Counted from the first letter of the stretch, positions 42,993 through 53,490 are shown. The stretch: 64,000 nucleotides of DNA from Victivallis vadensis (GCA_945883805.1 CAMCYE010000002.1:1-64000); one strand, 5' to 3'. The notes: generated from the letters alone by a model not told the origin. Program-made: numbers and translations.

Positions 42993-45572
42993 ATGGCCGA
43001 AAATAACGATACCAATGATTCGGACGCAAGTTTTGAGAATGAAATGCAGAAACTGACCGCCCGTGCCAAACAGGTACTGGTCCTCTCCCAGAAGGAAGCC
43101 CAGCGTTTCAATCACGATTATGTGGGCACCGAACATCTCCTCCTGGGGCTTCTCAGGCTGGGACAGGGCGTTGCCGTGTCGGTACTCAAGTCAATGGGGC
43201 TGAATATTGACAGTCTCCGTATTGAAGTGGAGAAGAGTTCCGGCACCGGAGGCGGCACCCAGCAGCAGGGGGCTCCACCTTTCACCCAGCAGTTTAAAAA
43301 AGTCCTGATACTTTCCGCCAAGGAGGCGAAGGCGATGAACTATAACTTCATTGGCACCGAACACCTTCTCCTCGGGCTTATGCGCGAAGGCGAAAGTGTG
43401 GCGGCACGCATTCTCAGGAACATGAATATAGACCTCGACAAGGTCCGCCAGGAAGTCATCAAGGCGCTCGATCCTAATTATCTGCCCGGTTTTGAAGGCG
43501 GGGCGGTTCCCGGAGCCAAGCCGGATACGCAGGGTGCCGAAGCCCTGAATGCGCTTCAGGCGTTCGGGCGAAACCTTACTGAGCTTGCTGCGAAAAACGC
43601 CCTGGACCCGGTCATCGGCAGGAAAGACGAAATTGAACGAGTGATCCAGGTTCTTTGCAGAAGGACTAAGAACAATCCTGTCCTCATCGGCGAGGCCGGT
43701 GTGGGGAAAACTGCCATTGTCGAGGGGCTTGCCCAGGCGATCTACGCCGGAAAAGTTCCGAGAATACTCAGGAACAAGAAAGTTTTCATCCTCGATCTTC
43801 CCCTCATGGTCGCAGGCACGAAATACCGCGGACAGTTCGAGGAGAGGATCAAGGCTGTTATCGATGAAATAAAAAATTCCGGCAAAGTGATTATTTTCAT
43901 CGACGAACTTCACACTCTCGTCGGCGCGGGCGGGGCGGAAGGCGCGATGGATGCCGCAAACATCATCAAGCCCGCACTGTCACGCGGCGAACTCCAGTGC
44001 ATCGGCGCCACTACAATGAATGAATACAGGAAATATATTGAAAAGGACGCCGCGCTTGAGCGCAGGTTCCAGCCGATTACCGTAAATCCTCCCAGTGTCG
44101 AGGACACCTACGAAATCCTGAAAGGCCTGCGCCCCAGCTATGAAAAACATCATAATGTCAAGTTTACGGATGCGGCATTGAAAGCGGCTGCCAGACTTTC
44201 CGACCGATATATTTCCGGACGTTTTCTCCCGGACAAGGCGATCGATGTGATGGATGAAGCCGGCGCCAGAGCCCGCATAAATGTCATGGACGATAATCCG
44301 GATTTCAGCAAGTTCGAAACTGAACTGGTAAAGGCGCAGGAAGCGAAGAAGGAAGCCATAAACGCCCAGAAATACGAGGATGCCGCCGTTCACCGGGACA
44401 AGGAGAAAACCTTGAAGGCCGAACTCGACAAGAAAAAGGAATCCTGGGAAAAAGGCCAGACTGACAAGGTTCCGACAATTGACATGGACGATCTCGCACA
44501 GGTTGTTGCGAAGTTCACAGGAATCCCGATTCAGCAGATGGAGCAGGGCGAGAGCGAACGCCTTCTCAAAATGGAGAAGGAAATCACAAAGACCGTCATA
44601 GGCCAGACGGATGCGATCAAGGTGATTTCACGGGCGCTCCGCCGTTCACGTGCCGATCTCAAGGATCCGAAACGGCCCATAGGCTCTTTCATTTTCCTCG
44701 GACCGACCGGCGTGGGGAAAACACTTCTCGCAAAATCGCTCGCCGAATTCATGTTCGGCGACCCAGATTCACTCATCCAGATCGACATGTCCGAATACAT
44801 GGAGAAATTCAATGTGAGCAGACTCATAGGTTCGCCTCCGGGATATGTCGGACACGACGAGGGCGGACAGCTTACCGAGAAAGTCAGGCGCCGCCCCTAT
44901 TCGGTCGTGCTTTTCGATGAAATTGAAAAGGCGCATCAGGACGTGATGCATCTTCTCCTTCAGATTTTGGAGGAGGGACAGGTCACCGACAGCCTCGGCA
45001 GACGCATCAATTTCAGGAATACGATTGTCATCATGACCAGCAATATCGGTGCGGAACAGATTATGAAGGGTGGCGGAATCGGATTCGCCACTGACACTGA
45101 TTCGCTCGATGCCGAATCATTCGACAAGGTGAGCCACCGTCTCGTGGAAATCGCCAAGAAGCATTTCAAACCTGAATTCATGAATCGCGTTGACGAAATA
45201 ATCGTCTTCAGGAAACTCAACAGGGACGACCTCAAGGAAATCGTGTCAACCGAAATCAACAAGGTCACCGGCAGGCTGAAAGACAGGAATCTCATCCTGA
45301 ACATTGCGCCTGAAATCCTGGATTTCATCATCGAAAAAGGTTACAAGCCAGAATACGGCGCAAGGCCGATAAGAAGAGCCGTCCAACAGTATCTCGAAGA
45401 CTCGCTCGCGGAGGAAATCCTCAAGGGGACCGTCACCGAAAACACAAAGGTGGATGTCATGCTTTCCGATGGTAAGCTAATCTTCGTCCCGACCGCCGAA
45501 CCAGTCCCGGCATCCACAGCAAAAGCCCCGGAAAAGAAGAAAAGAACCGTTAAAAAGAAATCGGGTGCGTGA
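42993..45572 (+). CDS. clpC: ATP-dependent Clp protease ATP-binding subunit ClpC
   Basis: 859 aa Hsp100 unfoldase. Two Clp-N repeats (residues about 15-150), AAA-1 with GEAGVGKT near residue 233, a UVR-type middle region around residue 440-475 ([20 protein letters not shown]), AAA-2 with GPTGVGKT near residue 570, and a D2-small domain. The C terminus is a Lys-rich tail. It feeds substrates to ClpP. AAGGAA precedes the ATG. Not linked to ctsR/mcsAB here. Confidence 0.95.
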   Translation: MAENNDTNDSDASFENEMQKLTARAKQVLVLSQKEAQRFNHDYVGTEHLLLGLLRLGQGVAVSVLKSMGLNIDSLRIEVEKSSGTGGGTQQQGAPPFTQQFKKVLILSAKEAKAMNYNFIGTEHLLLGLMREGESVAARILRNMNIDLDKVRQEVIKALDPNYLPGFEGGAVPGAKPDTQGAEALNALQAFGRNLTELAAKNALDPVIGRKDEIERVIQVLCRRTKNNPVLIGEAGVGKTAIVEGLAQAIYAGKVPRILRNKKVFILDLPLMVAGTKYRGQFEERIKAVIDEIKNSGKVIIFIDELHTLVGAGGAEGAMDAANIIKPALSRGELQCIGATTMNEYRKYIEKDAALERRFQPITVNPPSVEDTYEILKGLRPSYEKHHNVKFTDAALKAAARLSDRYISGRFLPDKAIDVMDEAGARARINVMDDNPDFSKFETELVKAQEAKKEAINAQKYEDAAVHRDKEKTLKAELDKKKESWEKGQTDKVPTIDMDDLAQVVAKFTGIPIQQMEQGESERLLKMEKEITKTVIGQTDAIKVISRALRRSRADLKDPKRPIGSFIFLGPTGVGKTLLAKSLAEFMFGDPDSLIQIDMSEYMEKFNVSRLIGSPPGYVGHDEGGQLTEKVRRRPYSVVLFDEIEKAHQDVMHLLLQILEEGQVTDSLGRRINFRNTIVIMTSNIGAEQIMKGGGIGFATDTDSLDAESFDKVSHRLVEIAKKHFKPEFMNRVDEIIVFRKLNRDDLKEIVSTEINKVTGRLKDRNLILNIAPEILDFIIEKGYKPEYGARPIRRAVQQYLEDSLAEEILKGTVTENTKVDVMLSDGKLIFVPTAEPVPASTAKAPEKKKRTVKKKSGA

Positions 45573-45607
45573 GGTAATGCCGCAAGGCATGTTCTTGGAT
45601 CTTGTCT

Positions 45608-45682
45608 TAAGGTAACTCGGGCTTTCTAGCCCGAGATCAGACTTTGAATTATCCTCGGCCAAGAATGACCGAGTTACTATTT
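45608..45682. repeat. CTCGGGCT double-hairpin repeat (family C), copy 1
   Basis: GTAACTCGGGCTTTCTAGCC closes one hairpin and a degraded CTCGGCC...CCGAGTTAC the second; outer arms GTAACTCGG / CCGAGTTAC pair. Sits between clpC and mrr. Better-conserved copies at 49309-49379 and 57531-57602. Confidence 0.7.
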
Positions 45683-45807
45683 GAATAGAAATTATGCCAT
45701 TGATTTTGGCTATAGGCATAAAATATTGAGCCTAATGGTTATCTGTTATGAGTGTAAATATTGAACAGAGCGCGGTGAAAAAGCATTATTTTTAAAGGAG
45801 AACGTAT

Positions 45808-46713
45808 ATGTCAATTCCTGATTACCAGTCTTGCATGTTGCCTCTGTTGAAATTTTATTCAGACGACAAAGATCATACTTTCCGGGAAACCGTTGAAGCC
45901 CTTGCTAAAGATCTTAAACTCACCGATGAAGAAAGACGAGAAATGCTTCCAAGTGGAAAGCAAGAAATATTCGACAATCGAATTGGATGGGCAAGAACCT
46001 ATTTGAAAAAGGCAGGGCTGATTGATTCCCCTAAACGTGGAATCAATCGGATATCTCCACGGGGATTTGAAATTCTCAAACAGAAACCTCAAAAAATTGA
46101 CGTGCATTTTCTTTCTCAGTTTAAGGAGTTTCAGGAATTTCGTGCACTACGTCGTATTCAGTCGGATGAAGTATCCGAATTGGAATCAAATGATAAAACA
46201 CCTGAGGAATCACTTGAATCTGCGTATCAGAGTATACGAAATGATCTTGCCTCTGATTTGCTTCAACGTCTTAAAACATGTTCACCTTCATTTTTCGAAC
46301 GTCTTGTTGTCGAAGTAATTGTAAAAATGGGGTATGGAGGTACACGCAAAGATGCAGGAAAAGCAATTGGGAGAAGCGGTGATGGTGGTATAGACGGCAT
46401 AATCAAGGAAGACAAATTAGGGTTAGATGCCATTTATATACAAGCTAAGCGGTGGGAAAATACAGTAGGTCGTCCCGATATTCAAAAGTTTGTCGGCGCA
46501 CTAAATGGGCTCCGTGCAAGAAAGGGATTGTTTATCACGACATCAAATTTTTCTTCAGATGCAGACGATTACGTTTCTCGCATAGATTCAAAAGTTGTGT
46601 TAATCAATGGAGAGACTCTTGCACAATTGATGATTGAATACAATGTTGGCGTCTCCACCGTGAATGCATATGAGGTAAAAAAAGTAGACTCCGACTATTT
46701 CTTGGAAGAATAA
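45808..46713 (+). CDS. mrr: Mrr-type restriction endonuclease
   Basis: 301 aa. N-terminal winged-helix domain (YQSCMLPLLKFYSDDKDHTF, residues 5-24, to about 100), then the Mrr catalytic domain: FFERLVVEVIVKMGYGG, GDGGIDGIIKEDKLGLDAIYI, QAKRWENTVG. The D...QxK catalytic set is intact. Type IV enzyme cutting methylated DNA. The codon use is visibly more AT-rich than the clpC gene beside it, suggesting horizontal gain. Confidence 0.9.
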   Translation: MSIPDYQSCMLPLLKFYSDDKDHTFRETVEALAKDLKLTDEERREMLPSGKQEIFDNRIGWARTYLKKAGLIDSPKRGINRISPRGFEILKQKPQKIDVHFLSQFKEFQEFRALRRIQSDEVSELESNDKTPEESLESAYQSIRNDLASDLLQRLKTCSPSFFERLVVEVIVKMGYGGTRKDAGKAIGRSGDGGIDGIIKEDKLGLDAIYIQAKRWENTVGRPDIQKFVGALNGLRARKGLFITTSNFSSDADDYVSRIDSKVVLINGETLAQLMIEYNVGVSTVNAYEVKKVDSDYFLEE

Positions 46714-46912
46714 TTTGGAAATGGATGTTCGGGTTGCTCGGTGTCGTTAGCACTTAAGATGTTTATTGTAAATATTATGTGTGGAAATTGTAACCGTTAA
46801 GCTTAGGTTATATCCTAAGTAACGCGGTTCTTTAGACTGCGAAGATTCCAGATTCTCGGGCTGAAGCCACGAGCTACTTTATAATCCTGTTATCCTGTCG
46901 GACTCATTCCTC

Positions 46913-47314
46913 TTATTTTCTGGCGTTGACAGTGGAGGCGTGTTTATAATTCAGGATGCGTTCATCGGCGGTCATGAGGGTTAGATTTTCAAGAACCGCT
47001 GTTGCGACAAGAATCCTGTCGGCCGGATCCTTGTGGAAAGGTTCCTGCATACGGTATGCGGTTTCGGCGGTTTCGTGGGTGAACGTAACGGTTTCCGCTT
47101 TCAGATTTCGCAGGGCCTTTTTAATCCAGGAATTGAGAGTCTGATTAATTTCAATCCTGCCGGAACTGATGAGCTGGGCGATTTCAAGAGTCGAAATCGG
47201 AGAGATGAAAATTTCATTTTCGCCGTCTTCGATCAGGCTTTTTGAATTCTTCCCCAGCTCCTCGGGTTTTTCCACAGCCCATATCAGCACGTGCGTATCA
47301 AGGAGAATTTTCAT
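46913..47314 (-). CDS. PIN-domain toxin (VapC-type, module 3)
   Basis: 133 aa. LLDTHVLIWAVEK, STLEIAQLI, PADRILVATAVLEN and TADERILNY mark the PIN acidic residues and the closing strand. Start ATG at 47314 overlaps the antitoxin TGA (ATGA). Confidence 0.88.
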   Translation of the reverse strand: MKILLDTHVLIWAVEKPEELGKNSKSLIEDGENEIFISPISTLEIAQLISSGRIEINQTLNSWIKKALRNLKAETVTFTHETAETAYRMQEPFHKDPADRILVATAVLENLTLMTADERILNYKHASTVNARK

Positions 47315-47544
47315 CTGTTCATCTCCCAGTCGCCGCTGAAATCAGTTTTTACAATATCTCCGGAGATTTTCATCGCCCCTTTCACATTTCCCAGGATTCT
47401 TTTTCCCGTCTGGCTCCTTATGGGTTCTACGGTTGCAACTGGAATGCCCCGGATTGTGAGCAGGAGCGGTTGTTTGCGCCTGTTAACGTCCTTCACCACC
47501 CTTATGCATTTCGCCTTGAATTCAGAAATCACCATGGTTTTCAT
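47311..47544 (-). CDS. Phd/YefM-type antitoxin
   Basis: 77 aa. The Phd/YefM N-terminal dimerisation domain is MKTMVISEFKAKCIRVVKDV, followed by GIPVATVEPI. The start ATG at 47544 has AGGAGG six bases ahead; the longer frame is rejected. Pairing of a Phd-type antitoxin with a PIN toxin differs from the two AbrB-type modules earlier. Confidence 0.85.
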   Translation of the reverse strand: MKTMVISEFKAKCIRVVKDVNRRKQPLLLTIRGIPVATVEPIRSQTGKRILGNVKGAMKISGDIVKTDFSGDWEMNR

Positions 47545-47942
47545 ATATTCCTCCTGTTCATGAATAATATTAAGTTGCAATTAAAGAGCACGGCAACGGA
47601 GTGCCGTGTCTACAGTAAATGCCCAATTGCAGCCGCGTCACTCTGCTGACGCGTTTCTTTTCCGATGAATGCAACTCGGTATAAGTACTATCTTTCAGTC
47701 AATTTATCACAGGTAAAGGACTAGGTCAACAGACTAGGTCAAGTATTTTCATTAAATTCTGTCATTTTGCAATATTTGACGTATGGGAATTTTCAAAGTT
47801 GGATTTAATTAAAAGAGTGTGGCACAGGCGTCTCGCCTGTTCTTCAAGAAGAAAGAAATAAGAACAGGCGAGACGCCTGTACCACATTAAAAAAGATGCC
47901 AGAAGGTGTTTGCACTCCAAAAAAGTTGCGGCCTATGGCCGC
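47545..47942. repeat. Repeat-rich spacer (families B, D and E)
   Basis: No gene. 47595-47680 is a degraded relative of the 6041/22523 block (CGCGTCACTCTGCTGACGCG is a 9-bp hairpin). 47818-47886 is a family D palindrome, the best preserved copy (CAGGCGTCTCGCCTG ... CAGGCGAGACGCCTG). 47922-47949 is a family B hairpin overlapping the next gene's stop codon. Confidence 0.7.
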
Positions 47943-49184
47943 CTAATTTGACGTCTCCAGCAAATCGATTTCCGCAAGAGTCATCCAGAGAATGGTTTCA
48001 GCCATGACTCCGCTCGACGGAAGGATGTTTATATCGTATTTTGGTACGGTGACGACTGCGTCGCCCAGCGCCCAGCGCTGGTTGATGAATATCTGTCCCG
48101 GCGGAATGGCGCCAGGACCGGTGCCCGGTGCCGTCTTGTAGTCAGTCAGGCTCCACGCCATGACCGCTTCCGCTTTTCGCGAATCGTCCAGCAGTTTTGG
48201 AAAGATGTCGTCGTATGCGATGGCGAAAATAAAGTCTCCCTTGCCGAGAGGGGTGTCGGCCTTGAACGGGGTCAGATGACCTGTCTCCTTCACTAGCGGC
48301 ATATGCGCATTCAGAGCGTGCCCCATTGCTGAGATGTAGGCGGTGTGTCCCGAGCGGACTGCGGATTCGGCCTGTTCAGCCACCAGGCGGATATGGTCCA
48401 GTTCTTTTTCGTTCAGCATTGTCAGGGATTCCTTCAATGCGGAAAGATATTGGTTCCCGAGCGTACCGGCAAGTACTGGTTCTGGTGTTTCAGAGTGGAA
48501 CTTTGACCCGCGGAGTTTTTCCGCACGTTCCCTGGAACCGGGCACGGAATAACTCTGGTAGAGTGGCGGCATTTTCCCCAGGCGCGTGCAGGCGGCTACG
48601 AATTCGCCGGTCCAACACCACAGGGCTGCCATGTTCATGATGGAATCCGCAGGAAATCCCGCCCCCGCCCTATCATGTCCAGCTGAGGGGCGTGGAAATC
48701 CAGTGTCAATGAAGCAGTCAACAGTGAGTCCGGCCTTTTTAGCGGCGTCCGCCATGGATGATTTTCCGAAGAGGATAATCATTCCGCCTTGTTTTTGGAT
48801 CTCCGTCATTGCGGTTAAATCCTTTTCCAGAGTCGCAGTGCTCGGGAATAGCAGGACAATGGTTTTCGTTTTGGCGGCGGACGCCGAGCCGATTTTTGTA
48901 ATGGCGGTCAGTCCGCCTGCCCGTCCGAGTGATTCAGAGACCAATCCCGGTTCACCGGACGAAGAGATGGCGAATTCGTCCCTTACATACGCTTCTGCCG
49001 CATGTTCCGCCGACTTGGTGATTGCAGGAAGCTGTTCGCGCAAATGGTCTAACCCGGCGTTTAGTTGGCGGTAGCAGGCTTCGGCGCCTCGGTCTGCAGT
49101 TGATGTAAAGTTCATGCATGCCGAAAGTGACAGCATCAGAAGAAGACTGACGGCGATAACGGCGGCGGAAATTTTTATTTTCAT
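47943..49184 (-). CDS. Lipoprotein, SIS-like C-terminal region
   Basis: 413 aa. MKIKISAAVIAVSLLLMLSL then SAC is a type II signal peptide. The stretches TKTIVLLFPSTATLEKDL, IILFGKSSMAD and DAVVTVPKYDINILPSSGVM resemble sugar-isomerase (SIS)-like folds of envelope proteins, seen in PVC bacteria. Exact family unknown. The last codons Asn-stop belong to a family B hairpin. Confidence 0.6.
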   Translation of the reverse strand: MKIKISAAVIAVSLLLMLSLSACMNFTSTADRGAEACYRQLNAGLDHLREQLPAITKSAEHAAEAYVRDEFAISSSGEPGLVSESLGRAGGLTAITKIGSASAAKTKTIVLLFPSTATLEKDLTAMTEIQKQGGMIILFGKSSMADAAKKAGLTVDCFIDTGFPRPSAGHDRAGAGFPADSIMNMAALWCWTGEFVAACTRLGKMPPLYQSYSVPGSRERAEKLRGSKFHSETPEPVLAGTLGNQYLSALKESLTMLNEKELDHIRLVAEQAESAVRSGHTAYISAMGHALNAHMPLVKETGHLTPFKADTPLGKGDFIFAIAYDDIFPKLLDDSRKAEAVMAWSLTDYKTAPGTGPGAIPPGQIFINQRWALGDAVVTVPKYDINILPSSGVMAETILWMTLAEIDLLETSN

Positions 49185-49524
49185 ATTTATTCTTTCCCTC
49201 ATTTTTGTTTTGTCATAAAAAGATTTTATCGGTTGAAAGATAGTTGGAGATGGAATATAAATCAACATTAACTTTTCAGAAAATATTTTACGGCTGGCGC
49301 AATGGGAAAAGTAACTCGGGCTTTCCAGCCCGAGATTTGAATTTGGAATATCCTCGGACTGGAAAGCCCGAGTTACTTAAAGGCAAAATCCAAGAATATG
49401 ACTCACGGCACGTGTCACGCCGCAGTTTTCTGGTGAAGGCGGATTGCCTGCCAATAAAAAAAGAACCCTGATCCCGGTTTGGCAGAATCAGAGTCCGTGA
49501 TAAAATCAAATGGTTGGCGGAGAA
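49185..49524. repeat. Spacer with family C double hairpin and rpoZ terminator
   Basis: 49309-49379 is a well-conserved copy of the CTCGGGCTTTCCAGCCCGAG element with the mirror hairpin at its right end; its outer arms AAGTAACTCGGG/CCCGAGTTACTT pair over the full length. The terminator is listed separately. No gene supported. Confidence 0.7.
49456..49494 (-). terminator. Rho-independent terminator after rpoZ
   Basis: Minus strand ACTCTGAT, loop, ATCAGGGT (one wobble) then TTCTTTTTTT. Located 30 bp past the rpoZ stop. Confidence 0.75.
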
Positions 49525-49740
49525 CTATTTCTTCGCCGCTTTTTCCACTGGTGCGTCTTCGCAGGTAATCAGGCCTTCGCCGATTTCCATGAGTGCGACA
49601 TTCAACGAATTGTCATCGGTCGTCCTGAGCATCGGGCGCGCGCCTCTTGTCAGGTATTTTGCCCTTCTCGAAGCTGTGATGACAAGTTTCCGGGGATCCG
49701 GAATCATTTTTTTCGCCTGTTCAAGATATTTTACGTTCAT
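49525..49740 (-). CDS. rpoZ: RNA polymerase omega subunit
   Basis: 71 aa. MNVKYLEQAKKMIPDPRKLV, then TASRRAKYLTRGARP and NSLNVALMEIGEGLI match the N-terminal and core helices of RpoZ. Strong Shine-Dalgarno AAGGAGG nearby. Downstream of the acyl-CoA dehydrogenase operon by 87 bp, ended by the terminator. Confidence 0.85.
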   Translation of the reverse strand: MNVKYLEQAKKMIPDPRKLVITASRRAKYLTRGARPMLRTTDDNSLNVALMEIGEGLITCEDAPVEKAAKK

Positions 49741-49827
49741 AAAATAAACCCTCCTTATGTGTCTCTATTTCATTGTTTCGAATTTCTATATTCGGATTTC
49801 GAATTTGGTTTACGGGCGAGGCCCGTA

Positions 49828-51552
49828 TCAATAATCCACTATTTCACGGTGTTTGTCGATTGTCGAGAAATCATTGCTCATGACAAGTTCATGCCTGCAA
49901 TTGAATTCAGGGATCGAGTAAAGGACATATTTCTCAGCCAGAACCGATCTTGCCGGGCTCTTAAGTGCATCCCGAAGCATAAGATAGCCCACAAAGATGT
50001 AAGTTTCCATCTCGACAAGCGGGCGAGCCATCAGGTCGTAGTAGTTGGAATCCTTCTTCTCGGAGACGAACTTGACCGCATCAAGGTGTCTCTTGTGCAA
50101 TTTTTCAAGTTCTTTCGCCATGCGCTGAAGCGAACCCTCGTAAGGGAGTTTTGCGAGTTTCGCAAGTAGGGGCTCGAGCACCCGCTGTATGACTCCGCCG
50201 ATTGCGGCTACAACCTGGAGCTGGGTGGTGCCCTCATATATGTTTGTGATTCTGGCGTCGCGGTAGTAACGTTCGGCATTGAAGTCATGCATGAACCCGG
50301 TTCCGCCGTGAATCTGTATCGAGTCGTATGCCACCTGGTTTGCGACCTCGGTGCACATCGCCTTGCTCATGGGTGTCATGACAGCGGCGACTTTCGAGTA
50401 GTACTTCTGTTTCTCCCTCAGCTCGACATCTATCTGCCCTTCCGGAATCTCTTCCGCCTTTTTGGTGTAGCAGGCGCGGAGGTCAACATGCTTTGTCGTC
50501 TCGTAAAGGAGTGTGCGGCATGCGAGGATTTTAATCTTCATCCTGGTGAGCATGTCGTAGACTTGGGGGAACTTGTCGATCGGTTTCTTGAACTGTTCGC
50601 GTTCGGATGCGTATTTCTTGGCTTCGAAATATGCGGCCTCGGCAATTCCGAGGGCCTGTCCGCTTATTGCGACGCGTGCGCCGTTCATGAGGGACATGAC
50701 ATATTTTGTGAGGCCTCTTTTGCGCTGTCCGCAGAGCTGTGCGGGAACATGGTTGTATTGGAGTTCGCAGGTTGCGACTCCGTGGATGCCGAGCTTGTGC
50801 TCGATCCGCCTGACAACGAGTTCGGGGCATTTTTCACAGATGAACATGGAAAGGCCGCGTCCGTCAGAGGTGCCGTCTTCCGAACGTGCGAGGACAAGGT
50901 GTATCTTTGCACAGCCGTTTGTGATGAAACGCTTCATGCCGTCAAGATACCACTGGTTTTTCACCGGGTCGAAACTGGCCTTGAGGCGGACTGACTGGAG
51001 GTCCGAACCCGAATCTGGTTCCGTAAGATCCATTGAACCGTCGGCTTCCCCGGTTGCGAACTGTGGGAGGTACTTGTTTTTCTGCTCCTCGGTTCCGAAC
51101 TCATAGATTGTCTCGGAAATGTCCTGGAGCCCGAAAAGGTTCTGGAGGCTCGCGTCGGCGCGCGAAACCATTTCAGTCATCATCGTGTAAACCGTGTTCG
51201 GAAAATTAAGGCCGCCGTATTTATACGGTAGCATGACGCCCATGACCTGTGCGCTCTTGAGATCTTCGAGGTTCTTGACAGTCAGCGGATTATAAATGAC
51301 CACGCCGTTTTCAAGTTTTGGACCGTCCTCGTCAATCTGTCTTGACCTGGGGGCGATCCTTTCGCCGGTTATTTCGCCTATGACTTCGAGCACCCGGCGG
51401 TAGTTGTCCACGGCGTCTTTGTAATCCTCCGGGGCATGATCATGCTTTTTGCAGTCTGTGTAATTCTCTTCGCGCAGGCTTACAACTTCCTCGAGTTCGA
51501 GATTCTGCAACGTAAACTGGAGATCTTTGTTATCGGTGAAAAAATTTGACAT
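49828..51552 (-). CDS. Acyl-CoA dehydrogenase
   Basis: 574 aa, the long form with a C-terminal extension of about 150 aa. FAD site GSMDLTEPDSGSDLQSVR, substrate domain IHGVATCELQYNHVP, IHGGTGFMHDFNAERYYRD and IYEGTTQLQ with the Glu next to the active site. Immediately downstream of etfA and etfB (gaps 6 and 12 bp), so its electrons pass to ETF. Substrate class unknown. AAGGAG before ATG. Confidence 0.88.
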   Translation of the reverse strand: MSNFFTDNKDLQFTLQNLELEEVVSLREENYTDCKKHDHAPEDYKDAVDNYRRVLEVIGEITGERIAPRSRQIDEDGPKLENGVVIYNPLTVKNLEDLKSAQVMGVMLPYKYGGLNFPNTVYTMMTEMVSRADASLQNLFGLQDISETIYEFGTEEQKNKYLPQFATGEADGSMDLTEPDSGSDLQSVRLKASFDPVKNQWYLDGMKRFITNGCAKIHLVLARSEDGTSDGRGLSMFICEKCPELVVRRIEHKLGIHGVATCELQYNHVPAQLCGQRKRGLTKYVMSLMNGARVAISGQALGIAEAAYFEAKKYASEREQFKKPIDKFPQVYDMLTRMKIKILACRTLLYETTKHVDLRACYTKKAEEIPEGQIDVELREKQKYYSKVAAVMTPMSKAMCTEVANQVAYDSIQIHGGTGFMHDFNAERYYRDARITNIYEGTTQLQVVAAIGGVIQRVLEPLLAKLAKLPYEGSLQRMAKELEKLHKRHLDAVKFVSEKKDSNYYDLMARPLVEMETYIFVGYLMLRDALKSPARSVLAEKYVLYSIPEFNCRHELVMSNDFSTIDKHREIVDY

Positions 51553-51564
51553 GTATGTATCTCC

Positions 51565-52587
51565 TTATACTTTGGCTTTGAATGCTTTTATCAGTTTGGG
51601 AATGATGGCATTGACCTCGCCGACAATCCCATAATGCGCGACCGAGAATATCGGGGCGTTGGGATCGTTGTTGATGGCAATGATTTTCTGGCTTTCCGCC
51701 ATGCCGGCGCGGTGCTGTACCGAACCGCTGATACCGCAGGCTATGTAGAGTTTCGGACGCACGGTCACGCCGGTCTGTCCGACTTGGTGGTCATGGATGA
51801 CCCATCCGGCATCTACGGCAGCACGCGATGCTCCGACTTCTCCGCCGAGGACTTTTGCCAGCTCGACGATGAGCTTGAAATTCTCCTTGCCTCCGAGTCC
51901 GTAGCCGCCTGCGACAATTATCGGGGCCGCCTGAAGGTCAATGTCTTTTTCCTTCTGGACGCGCTCGATCACCTTGATTATGGTGTCTTCGGCACTGAGT
52001 TCAGGTTTGACCCTTACAAGCTTGCCTTTGCGCGCCTTGTCCGGTTCATTCAGTTTCATGACGCCGGGCCTGACAGTCACCATCTGGGGATCCTGCCATG
52101 TGTTCACGATGGTTGCAATGATGTTTCCACCGAATGCGGGGCGTATCTGCATGAGTTTGTTCTTGTATGATTTCTGGCCGACCTTGTCCTCGAAATCGTC
52201 GATCTGCAGATCTGTGCAGTCGGCTGTGAGACCGCAGAGCGTGGTCGAGGCGACGCGCGGGCCGAGTTCGCGGCCTTTTGCGGTTGCGCCGAAGAGGAGT
52301 ATGTTCGGGCGGTGCTCCTTGATGAGATGCATGAGTATTTTTGCGTATGGGAGCACTGTGAACGGTTCAAGGCGCGGGTCTTCCGCGAGATAGACCGTGT
52401 CGCAGCCGTAATGATAAAGGGTGCTTACTGAATTCTCGATGTTGTTCCCGAGATATACGGCTTCAGTTTTGACTCCGAGACGGTTTGCAAGCTCCCGGCC
52501 TTTGGAGACAAGTTCAAGGCTGACATTTGCGATTTTTCCGCCTTCCTGCTCGATGAAAATCCAGACATTTCCAATTTTTTCTGACAT
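51565..52587 (-). CDS. etfA: Electron transfer flavoprotein alpha subunit
   Basis: 340 aa. C-terminal FAD domain is clear: GASRAAVDAGWVIHDHQVGQ, TGVTVRPKLYIACGISGS, VQHRAGM, and IAINNDPNAPIFSVAHYGIV. Between etfB and the acyl-CoA dehydrogenase in one operon. N-terminal domain has the usual ExxGGKIANVSLELVSK. Confidence 0.92.
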   Translation of the reverse strand: MSEKIGNVWIFIEQEGGKIANVSLELVSKGRELANRLGVKTEAVYLGNNIENSVSTLYHYGCDTVYLAEDPRLEPFTVLPYAKILMHLIKEHRPNILLFGATAKGRELGPRVASTTLCGLTADCTDLQIDDFEDKVGQKSYKNKLMQIRPAFGGNIIATIVNTWQDPQMVTVRPGVMKLNEPDKARKGKLVRVKPELSAEDTIIKVIERVQKEKDIDLQAAPIIVAGGYGLGGKENFKLIVELAKVLGGEVGASRAAVDAGWVIHDHQVGQTGVTVRPKLYIACGISGSVQHRAGMAESQKIIAINNDPNAPIFSVAHYGIVGEVNAIIPKLIKAFKAKV

Positions 52588-52593
52588 GTTATT

Positions 52594-53490
52594 TTACCCC
52601 AGGGTGTGATCTTGAATTAGTTCGTGAATGAGAGAATTGATACCTGTTTCGGTCGGTTCGATATTCTTGAAGGTTCCGCCTTTGAGGACAACGCTCATGA
52701 TCTGTTTGACCTTTGTGGGCGAGCCTTTGAGTCCGGTACGTTCAAGATCCGCTCCGGCTTCGGACGCGTTCAATTCATTTATCCAGAGGCCTTTCTTCTT
52801 CAGGGCTTCAGACTCCTCCGCGATGAACTCTGCATCGGTGTAGGAGGCGCCTGCATGCTGGGCGAGAAGTTCAGTCCTCGTCTTGGCTTTCTTGTACTTC
52901 ATGATTTTGCTGGCTGCGGGAGGACGCGGATCGTTTGCGTCGATGACCGTCATGAGGACTGGAAGCGGTGATTCAAGAATTTCGAATCCGCCGTCAATCG
53001 CCCGTTTCGCCCTGACCTTGTTTTTCTCAAGGGAAATCACTTCCTCCACGTATGAAATCTGGGGGAGGTTGAGTTTTTCGGCAAGCTGCGGCCCGACCTG
53101 GGCGGTATCGCCGTCGATCGCCTGTCTTCCGCACAGTATGAGATCGAATTTTCCGTATTTTTTCGCGCAGCAGCTCAATGCATAGCTGGTGGCAAGCGTA
53201 TCCGCCCCTGCGAATGCACGGTCTGTCAGCAGAATGGTCTCGTCAGCACCCCGGTAGAGGGACTGGCGGAGAACTTCCGAAGCGTTTGGCGGACCCATTG
53301 TTCCGACAACCACTTTTGCCCCGTACCTGTCCTTAAGCTGGAGTGCAAGTTCAAGCGCATTAAGATCTTCCGGATTGAATATGGCGGGAAGTGCGGCGCG
53401 GTTGACCGTGCCGTCAGGCTTCATCGCCTCGCCGGTCACGTTCTTCGTGTCCGGCACCTGTTTTACGAACACAATGATAGTGTAGCTCAC
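52594..53490 (-). CDS. etfB: Electron transfer flavoprotein beta subunit
   Basis: 298 aa, with a longer C-terminal tail than the ~255-aa mammalian type. IIVFVKQVPDTKNVTGE, GTVNRAALPAIFNPEDLNAL, CGRQAIDGDTAQVGPQLAE. The GTVNR/INPED block is found in the anaerobic, sometimes electron-bifurcating ETF group. Start is a GTG at 53490 with GAGG upstream. First gene of the operon. Confidence 0.9.
   Translation of the reverse strand: MSYTIIVFVKQVPDTKNVTGEAMKPDGTVNRAALPAIFNPEDLNALELALQLKDRYGAKVVVGTMGPPNASEVLRQSLYRGADETILLTDRAFAGADTLATSYALSCCAKKYGKFDLILCGRQAIDGDTAQVGPQLAEKLNLPQISYVEEVISLEKNKVRAKRAIDGGFEILESPLPVLMTVIDANDPRPPAASKIMKYKKAKTRTELLAQHAGASYTDAEFIAEESEALKKKGLWINELNASEAGADLERTGLKGSPTKVKQIMSVVLKGGTFKNIEPTETGINSLIHELIQDHTLG

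Noticed and set aside
49244..49471. 75-aa plus frame over a CTCGGGCT repeat
   Set aside because: Consists of the repeat and the rpoZ terminator; composition is not coding-like.
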